Source: JBBSOW01 sp038259365 (lineage in GTDB: Bacteria; Actinomycetota; Actinomycetes; Propionibacteriales; Propionibacteriaceae). Taken from it: a DNA stretch of 51,453 bases. Shown in pieces: positions 45,666 through 51,453 of this stretch. The DNA lies in the NCBI GenBank assembly GCA_038259365.1, contig JBBSOW010000012.1, positions 1 to 51,453 of the forward strand, written 5' to 3'. Made by a program: the position numbers and the translations under genes. Within the stretch, counting starts at the first letter, position 1; each line of letters starts with the position of its first letter. Under the pieces are notes generated by a model. That model ran no database searches and was not told the DNA's origin. It saw nothing but the letters and a program-made list of their open reading frames with translations.

Positions 45666-46218
45666 TCAATCGCGGCATCCCGCTCGCCGTGGCGCCCGTG
45701 GTGCCGATCACGCTGAACCCGCACCTGTCGAACATCGATTTGGTGCCCACGAAGGCCATGGTGAGATCCATTCGGGACTCGGGATCCACCGGGTGCGCCT
45801 CCACCGCTGGGGCTCCGTTCGCGGCCGCGTAGTCCACCGCTCCCCGGATCAGGTGCTCAGTGACGCCCCGCCTGCGGTGTCCGCTGCGGACCACCACACA
45901 GACGATGCTCCACACGGGCACCTCGTCGACGGGCCTGATCACCTTCGAGCGGACGAGCCGGGTGATCTCCGAGCGGGGACCGATGTTGCACCAGCCGACC
46001 GCCGTGCCGTCAAGGTAGGTGACCACGCCGGGAGGATGCTCCCGCTCGCACAGGCTGCGCATCGCCTGCTCGCGGTTACCGCCCCCGAGTTCGTCGATCT
46101 CGGCCGCCGACAGGCGGTGAGACAGACACCAGCAATGCGTCCTTCGCCGATTTTTGTTGATCACATCAGCGAAATCCTCGAACCGGTCCGGAGTGACCGG
46201 GTGCGTCTCCCAAGCCAT
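45637..46218 (-). CDS. GNAT family N-acetyltransferase
   Basis: 193 residues. The acetyl-CoA binding region is VCVVVRSGHRRRGVTEHLIRGAVDYA (two adjacent stretches), preceded by GVVTYLDGTAVGWCNIGP. The N-terminal RRTHCWCLSHR resembles GNAT proteins that carry a CWC motif. Substrate unknown. CAGACT lies 6 nt before the ATG, suggesting a leaderless start. Confidence 0.85.
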   Translation of the reverse strand: MAWETHPVTPDRFEDFADVINKNRRRTHCWCLSHRLSAAEIDELGGGNREQAMRSLCEREHPPGVVTYLDGTAVGWCNIGPRSEITRLVRSKVIRPVDEVPVWSIVCVVVRSGHRRRGVTEHLIRGAVDYAAANGAPAVEAHPVDPESRMDLTMAFVGTKSMFDRCGFSVIGTTGATASGMPRLTMRRDLGGG

Positions 46219-46259
46219 GATCCGAGTCTGCCATGGCAGAAATTGTCGGAGGTGCCTGA

Positions 46260-47698
46260 TTGACTAGATTCATGGAGGGAACGATTCGCGGGATCGCCGA
46301 CGAGCTGCTGGAAGCCGTCGCGACGATATCTCGTGCGGAGGTACGCAAGGTGCACCTGGTCGCCGACCTGGTCGACGCCTCCGGCACGCTCGGCCCGGTC
46401 CAGTTGACCGGTGGGGAGCGGTTGGTCGACTCGGGCGCAGACGGTACCCCGAAGTTCGCCGAGTTCCTCACCCCGAGCTGGCGGCCATGCTGAAGGTCGG
46501 GGAAGCGACGGCGTGGGCGCTGATCCGCGACGTGCTGAATCTGCGCCACCGCCACCCCCGGTTGTTGGCGGCCATGGGCCGCGGCGAGGTCGCGGTGTGG
46601 CAGGCCCGCAAGATCGCCGCCCGCTGCGCCGAAGCCGGCCTCGGTCTGGAAGCGGCCGTGGTGGTGGACCGGCGGCTGGAATCGGCGTGGGGCCGACTGC
46701 CGTGGCAGCGGATCCTGCGCCGCACCGAGGGGTTGATCGTGGCCGCCGATCAGGCCTTAGCGGCCCAACGCGCGGCCGAACGCAAAGCCGACCGGTTCGT
46801 CGCCATCCGCCACGACGGGGACGGCTCCTCCACCCTGGTGGCGCGGATGAACACCGCCGACGCCCTCAGCCTGAAGAACGCGATCGATTCCATCGCCCAC
46901 GCCATGGTCCTCGAAGGCCGGCCGGAGTCGTTGCCGCAGCTGCGCTCCGAGGCCTTGGGCGAGCTGGCCCGGCCCACCGAGCGCGGCACCCTGCCTCGGC
47001 CCGAGGCCACCGTGGTGGTCCACGTGGACCGCGAATCCCTCGGCCGTGGAGGGGATCTGAAGACTGGGGCCGGCTCGGGGCGCGGGGTGGCCCGCGAATC
47101 CCTCGGCGGTGGAGACGATGTCGAGACGGGGCTCGGCTCGGGGCGCGTCTCGGGGAAAGGGGTGGCCCGCGAGGACGCCATCGGGCCGCTGCTGCTGGAC
47201 CAGGTCCGCGATCTGTTGGCCCATGACAGGGTCCGGCTCTTGCCGGTGCTCGACCTCGCCGGCGACCCGGCCGCCGACGCCTACGAAATCCCCGACCGGA
47301 TCCGCACCCAACTCCACATCCGCGAACCGTTCTCGGTGTTCCCCTTCTCCACCACCCGCTCGGTCCACGCCGACCTCGACCACACCACCCCCTACCGAGC
47401 CAGCGGCCCACCGGGCCAAACTCGGCCGTCCAACCTGGGTCCCCTTGGACGGCGGGAACACCGGGCCAAAACTCACGGGAGATGGCAACTCAGCCAACCC
47501 GAACCAGGAACCTACCGCTGGCGCTCCGGCCTTGGCTTCGAATACGAGGTCACCAACGGCTACACGCACACCACGACTGGACAAGTCGCCCTGCCCAGTT
47601 GCGCCCTCGTCGACGAGTCGCTGCCCGATGACGTGCTCGAACAGCTGGCCATCGGCCTAGACGACGTAGCCGAAGAGGATTGGCGCTGCTCTGCATAG
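46260..47698 (+). pseudogene. DUF222 / 13E12-type HNH endonuclease gene split by a frameshift
   Basis: Frame one (TTG at 46260 with GGAGG 7 nt upstream) reads through VHLVADLVDASGTL to KFAEFLTP and then hits a stop at 46491-46493. The expected continuation ELAAMLKVGEATAWALI is in a second frame, open to 47698. One C appears missing from the C4 run at 46471-46474. The rest has the DUF222 helices, two copies of a 21-residue repeat, and an HNH end (ADLDHTTPY, SNLGPLGRREHRAKTH). These genes occur in several copies in actinobacteria and behave as a mobile repeat family. Either a real pseudogene or a sequencing error. Confidence 0.8.
47029..47150 (+). repeat. 63-bp direct duplication within the HNH gene
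   Basis: GCGAATCCCT at 47031 recurs at 47094, and the similar stretch runs on to GGCTCGGGGCGCG in both copies, giving an imperfect in-frame 63-bp (21-residue) duplication in the linker before the HNH motif. Confidence 0.75.
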
Positions 47699-47777
47699 AC
47701 CGTCTTCTGTCGCCACTTGCTTCGGCGTATCAGATCCTCGCCTGATGCCCCAGTGATGTGGCGGTAAGACAGCGAGC

Positions 47778-47783
47778 TACTCT
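47778..47783 (+). promoter_or_regulatory. -10 element of the second HNH gene
   Basis: TACTCT ends 6 nt before the ATG at 47790. Confidence 0.5.
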
Positions 47784-47789
47784 TTCGGC

Positions 47790-48708
47790 ATGAAAGTGGT
47801 CGTAGGGGTCACCGACAATAGTTGGGCGACGTTTCTGCGCGACCGGCCATACCTTTCAGAGGCCAACTTTTGGACCCCCTCAGCCACCAGCTTTAGGGCC
47901 CTAAACCCTGGCGAACCGTTCCTATTCAAAACTCACTGGCCCCAGAATCAGCTTGTGGGCGGCGGTTTTTTCGCCCGGATTCACCCAGCTCAGCATTGCT
48001 GAAGCTTGGGAATTGTTCGGCGAAGGAAACGGAGCCGCGACCATTGAAGAGATGCGCGCCGCGGTCGGCCGCTACTACAAGACGGAAGCTGCGATCACCA
48101 ACACGATCGGCTGTGTACTGCTCCGCGGCATCTTCTTCACCGGGTCGACGGAAGTCGTCGAGGCCCCATCGGATTTTTCAAAGCACATCGTTCGCTACAA
48201 GGGCTACGAACTGACTGATTCACCCGAGATCGAACAACGTCTCGATCTCATGTTCCAGCGTGCGGATATCCGCTTCTCTGACTCCTATGGATCCACGGAT
48301 CTGGGATCCACAAGAGGTCTACCCGCGCTCACCCTCCCCCGACTCGGCCAACAGGCGTTCAAGGGGCTGGTGTTGACCTCATACTTCCGGCGGTGCGCGA
48401 TCACTGGCACCAGGATCGAGCCGACCCTCGAAGCGGCCCACATCCGACCAGTTGCGCTTGAAGGCCATCATCGGGTCGACAACGGTCTGCTTCTCAGATC
48501 CGACGTTCACACCCTATTCGACCGAGGATATCTCGGCTTGGACGATGGTTATCGGCTCCAGGTCAGCCGTCGGCTGCGCGCGGATTGGGGCAACGGACAG
48601 GAATTCTACGACCGGGCTGGCTCCGTGATCGCAGTGCCAGCAGCGCCCAGAGACCGACCGGCCAAGGAAGCAGTGGTGTGGCACATGGACAGCATCTTTT
48701 TGAGCTGA
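47790..48708 (+). pseudogene. HNH endonuclease (putative restriction type, COG3440-like) split by a frameshift
   Basis: The first frame encodes VVVGVTDNSWATFLRDRP, ANFWTPSATSFRALNPGEPFLFK and VGGGFFARI, then stops at 48000-48002. The natural continuation FTQLSIAEAWELFGEGNGA is in another frame, open to 48708; the shift, one extra base, falls within 47974-47979. The C-terminal HNH domain is intact: CAITGTRIEPTLEAAHIRP, then NGLLLRSDVHTLFDRGYLGLD. Together the pieces give about 305 residues, a normal length for this family. The DNA looks less GC-rich than the flanks. Pseudogene or sequence error; a defence role is suggested by family only. Confidence 0.8.
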
Positions 48709-48756
48709 CTGACGGGCGCCCACAAGACGTGGCTAAACCAGGCCGGTGCTGCAATC

Positions 48757-50214
48757 TCAGTCGAGGTAGTCCCGCAGGACCTGGGAGCGAGACGGGTGAC
48801 GCAGCTTGGACATGGTCTTGGACTCGATCTGGCGGATCCGCTCGCGGGTGACCCCGTAAACCTTGCCGATCTCGTCGAGCGTCTTGGGCTGGCCGTCGGT
48901 GAGGCCGAAGCGCATGGAGACCACACCGGCCTCGCGCTCGCTGAGGGTATCCAGGACATCGTGCAACTGCTCCTGCAGCAGCGTGAAGCTCACCGCGTCG
49001 GCGGGCACGACGGCCTCGGAGTCTTCGATGAGGTCGCCGAACTCGGAATCGCCATCTTCGCCGAGCGGAGTGTGCAGAGAGATCGGCTCGCGGCCGTACT
49101 TCTGCACCTCGACGACCTTCTCGGGGGTCATGTCGAGTTCCTTGGCCAGCTCTTCGGGCGTGGGTTCGCGGCCGAGATCCTGCAGCATCTGACGCTGCAC
49201 GCGGGCCAGCTTGTTGATCACCTCGACCATGTGGACCGGGATGCGGATGGTGCGGGCCTGATCGGCCATGGCGCGGGTGATGGCCTGCTTGATCCACCAG
49301 GTCGCGTAGGTGGAGAACTTGTAACCCTTGGTGTAGTCGAACTTCTCGACCGCACGGATCAGGCCGAGGTTGCCCTCTTGGATGAGGTCGAGGAACAACA
49401 TGCCGCGGCCGGTGTAGCGCTTGGCCAACGACACCACGAGCCGAAGGTTTGCCTCCAGCAGATGATTCTTGGCGCGGCGACCGTCCTCGATGATCCACCC
49501 GAAATCGTCGGTGTCCTTGGGCCGCACCTTGATGGCCTTGTCCGTGATCTTCTCATCGGCGAACAGCCCGGCCTCGATGCGCTTGGCCAGCTCGACCTCC
49601 TGCTCGGCGTTCAGCAGCGCCACCTTGCCGATCTGCTTCAGGTAGTCCTTGACGGGGTCCGCGGTAGCGCCCGCCGCCATGACCTGCTGCTCGGGTTCGT
49701 CGGCGTCGTCCGCGTCGGAAAGGGAGAAGCCTTCGTCTTCCTTCAGCTTCTCTTCGGTCTTGGCTACCGTGGCCGGAACGAACTTCGACTCATCGACATC
49801 GTCCAGGCTGCGCTTCTTGCCGCCGACGGTGAGCACCAGCTGATCGCCGTCGAGCTCGGCCTTCATTTCCGCACCGACCGGAATCTTCGAAAGCGACTCC
49901 ACGGCCTGGCTGACCGTAGCCGAATCGAGATCGTTGGGCTTGGCGGCGGCCTTCTTCGCTGCGGTTTTGCGGGGCGCCCTCTTGGCGGGGGCCTTGGCCG
50001 CCGGCTCGGCGTCAGCAGGCGCAGCCTTCTTGGCGGGGGCGCGCTTGGCCGGGGTCTTCTTAGCCGGAGGCTTGCGGGTGGCGGCTGATTTGGCCGCGGG
50101 GCGCGAAGCAGGCTCTTGATCTGGCACATTCGTCGTCACCTCGCTCACCTCGGCAGCTTTCGCGGCCACCGTAGCGGCGGGAACCTTCTTGGGACGGTGT
50201 GAGGGCGAAGACAC
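48757..50214 (-). CDS. sigA: principal RNA polymerase sigma factor
   Basis: 485 residues from the GTG at 50214, with GAGAGG 6 nt upstream; a TTG two codons earlier is also possible. The first 110 residues are a Lys/Ala/Pro-rich basic extension (KTPAKRAPAKKAAP and similar), as in many actinobacterial housekeeping sigmas. Region 1.2 is DPVKDYLKQIGKVALL; regions 2.3-2.4 are FDYTKGYKFSTYATWWIKQA; region 3 is EVINKLARVQRQML; region 4.2 is TRERIRQIESKTMSKLRHPS. It directs transcription of most genes here. TTGACA on the minus strand upstream may be a -35, but its -10 is unclear. Confidence 0.96.
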   Translation of the reverse strand: MSSPSHRPKKVPAATVAAKAAEVSEVTTNVPDQEPASRPAAKSAATRKPPAKKTPAKRAPAKKAAPADAEPAAKAPAKRAPRKTAAKKAAAKPNDLDSATVSQAVESLSKIPVGAEMKAELDGDQLVLTVGGKKRSLDDVDESKFVPATVAKTEEKLKEDEGFSLSDADDADEPEQQVMAAGATADPVKDYLKQIGKVALLNAEQEVELAKRIEAGLFADEKITDKAIKVRPKDTDDFGWIIEDGRRAKNHLLEANLRLVVSLAKRYTGRGMLFLDLIQEGNLGLIRAVEKFDYTKGYKFSTYATWWIKQAITRAMADQARTIRIPVHMVEVINKLARVQRQMLQDLGREPTPEELAKELDMTPEKVVEVQKYGREPISLHTPLGEDGDSEFGDLIEDSEAVVPADAVSFTLLQEQLHDVLDTLSEREAGVVSMRFGLTDGQPKTLDEIGKVYGVTRERIRQIESKTMSKLRHPSRSQVLRDYLD

Positions 50215-50374
50215 AAACAACCTCTCGGCAGAACAGCCAAATTACGACGGTGAACAGTTTTAGGGCATACCAACCAGCCTTGCTGTCAATGGCGAGCCAC
50301 TGTCAGTCATTCTGGCACGCCGTTCCAAACGAGGCGAACCCGCCATCCATTCTTGAGGTGGAGGGGGCGCACGA

Positions 50375-50740
50375 CTACTCGCCGGATTCGGCCTTCACGG
50401 CGACGACGGGGCAGGGAGCGTCCAACAGGATCCGTTGGGCGTTGCTGCCCAGCAGAAGTTTGCCGACCGGGGAGCGCCGACGCAGCCCGATGATGATGAA
50501 CTCGACGTTATCCGAGTTCACCCGATCCATCAGGGCGTCGGGTAGGGCCTGCAGCTCACCCGTGCGGTGGATCGTGTAAGCGACACCGGTGGGTGCGAGC
50601 AAGGCCTCGACGACGTCGTGATCGTGCTCCTCGGCGACGACGACGGTGATGTCGAGATGGCGCAATCGCGCCTCTGAGACGGCAGTATCGAGGGCGACCC
50701 TGCCCTCCGGTTTGTCAACGAATCCGACCGCTATGGCCAT
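50375..50740 (-). CDS. universal stress protein, UspA family
   Basis: 121 residues. The ATP-binding type signature near the end is GLRRRSPVGKLLLGSNAQRIL followed by DAPCPVVAVKA, and the start IAVGFVDKPEGRVAL is typical. It is shorter than the usual 140-150 residues. It overlaps the end of the glutamate-cysteine ligase gene by 26 nt, so its translation is likely coupled. The 154 bp between it and sigA form the sigA leader region. Confidence 0.88.
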   Translation of the reverse strand: MAIAVGFVDKPEGRVALDTAVSEARLRHLDITVVVAEEHDHDVVEALLAPTGVAYTIHRTGELQALPDALMDRVNSDNVEFIIIGLRRRSPVGKLLLGSNAQRILLDAPCPVVAVKAESGE

Positions 50741-51453
50741 CTGTCATCCCCCACGTGTGAATCGGTTCGTTCGTGTGCATGTGTTCCAGATATTCACCGA
50801 GCATTCCACGCAACGCCTCTGGGCGCGAGTCTCCGGCCTTCTCGCGGGCCTCGACGTGGTTGACCTGCCAGGTGGCGCCGTTGATGCCGAGCACGCAACG
50901 TTGCTCGATGATGCCGAGCAGTCGGGAGATCTCGCCCTCGCCCACCCCCTGCTCGGTGAGCCCCGCAGCGGCGATCGGCAACAGTCGGCGCAGCACGAGT
51001 TCGTTCGCGGGTACCAGCCCCGTTCCCGGCCAGTACACCTGCGCCGAGATTCCGTCTCGCGTGCAGGTGTTGAAGTTCTCCTCCGCGGCAAGGAAGCTCA
51101 TGTCGCGCCAGACCGGCCGCGGCTGGGAGGCCAACCCGCGTACCAACCCGGCGAAGAAGGCGGTGTTGGCCATCGTGTCGGCGATCGTCGGACCGGCCGG
51201 CAACACCCGGTTCTCGACGCGCAGGTGAGGTTGACCGCCGGCCACGTCGTAGATCGGGCGATTCCAACGGTAGACGGTGCCGTTGTGCATCATCATCTCC
51301 GGGAGCCGCGGCGTCTTGCCCGCATCCAGCAGCGCCATGGGATCCTCGTCGCTGACCACGGGCAAGAGGGCGGAGTAGTAGCGCGCATTCTCCTCGAACA
51401 GATCGAAGATCGAGCCACTCCAGCGTTCCCCAAACCAGACCCGGGGGCGAACC
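50715..51453 (-). CDS. glutamate-cysteine ligase family protein, 3' part
   Basis: About 245 C-terminal residues are in the window; the 5' part lies beyond it. In order: RVWFGERW, SIFDLFEENARYYSALLP, HNGTVYRWNRPIYDV, PHLRVENRVLPAGPTIADTMAN, and RDMSFLAAEENFNTCTRDG. These match the actinobacterial GCS2-type carboxylate-amine ligases. Family members make gamma-glutamyl-cysteine or related amides; the precise product here is not known. It overlaps the stress-protein gene by 26 nt. Confidence 0.85.
   Translation of the reverse strand, partial: VRPRVWFGERWSGSIFDLFEENARYYSALLPVVSDEDPMALLDAGKTPRLPEMMMHNGTVYRWNRPIYDVAGGQPHLRVENRVLPAGPTIADTMANTAFFAGLVRGLASQPRPVWRDMSFLAAEENFNTCTRDGISAQVYWPGTGLVPANELVLRRLLPIAAAGLTEQGVGEGEISRLLGIIEQRCVLGINGATWQVNHVEAREKAGDSRPEALRGMLGEYLEHMHTNEPIHTWGMTDGHSGRIR

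Noticed and set aside
50221..50374. sigA promoter with TTGACA
   Set aside because: A TTGACA exists on the minus strand, but no good -10 lies at 16-18 nt, so I did not annotate a promoter.

Overview
The window is high-GC DNA with dense, mostly short-spaced genes on both strands. It carries a set of actinobacterial marker genes: DUF4193, DUF3710, DUF3093, DUF5998, DUF7455, SepH, a coproporphyrin-type ferrochelatase with Fe-S cysteines, a cory-CC-star protein and a DUF222/13E12 HNH protein. It is a chromosomal segment of an actinomycete. The gene mix would suit Propionibacteriales, but that placement is inference. The order sigA / DUF7455 / parE / parC / DUF5998 / tdk / sepH / cpfC / DUF4193 / DUF3093 / dut / DUF3710 / OB-fold / trkA pair / APC transporter / RNA methyltransferase / acnA / dxs is a conserved core neighbourhood, so most of the window is housekeeping.

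Left part (1-11144). A 32-bp hairpin-forming tandem repeat runs up to the promoter of a fadA-fadB beta-oxidation pair. A sirtuin deacylase, a DUF3048 lipoprotein and dxs (isoprenoid synthesis) follow. Next is a three-gene operon read leftward: CstA-type transporter, a small protein ending in Cys-Cys, and an ArsA/Get3-type ATPase. This is the most intriguing functional unit of the window.

Accessory patch (11243-13934). A HIT hydrolase leads a run of unrecognised acidic proteins and small lipoproteins that look like a diverged tandem duplication.

Core (14005-31067). acnA has an inverted repeat on its promoter. Then come a TRAM/Fe-S uracil methyltransferase, an APC permease divergent from two TrkA proteins, the OB-fold/DUF3710/dut/DUF3093 operon, cpfC with a 21-bp-phased operator candidate, a SepH that lacks its usual N-terminus, a rhodanese, thymidine kinase, a nucleotide pyrophosphatase/phosphodiesterase-like protein and DUF5998.

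Right part (31107-51453). A GNAT/acyl-CoA-ligase-like protein acetyltransferase is divergent from an acyl-CoA synthetase with the classic acetylatable C-terminal lysine motif. The rest comprises App1 phosphatase, topoisomerase subunits parC and parE flanking a beta-carbonic anhydrase, DUF7455, a PH-like membrane protein, an LLM flavin oxidoreductase, a bacterial GPP34 protein, a HAD phosphatase, a GNAT, two adjacent HNH nuclease genes each split by a single-base frameshift, sigA, a universal stress protein and the 3' part of a glutamate-cysteine ligase.

A recurrent feature is a TANNNT-like -10 hexamer ending 6-8 nt before the start codon with no Shine-Dalgarno sequence. I count 14 good cases and a few weaker ones, which points to widespread leaderless transcription. 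Intergenic stretches are short; none over 300 bp lacks a gene.
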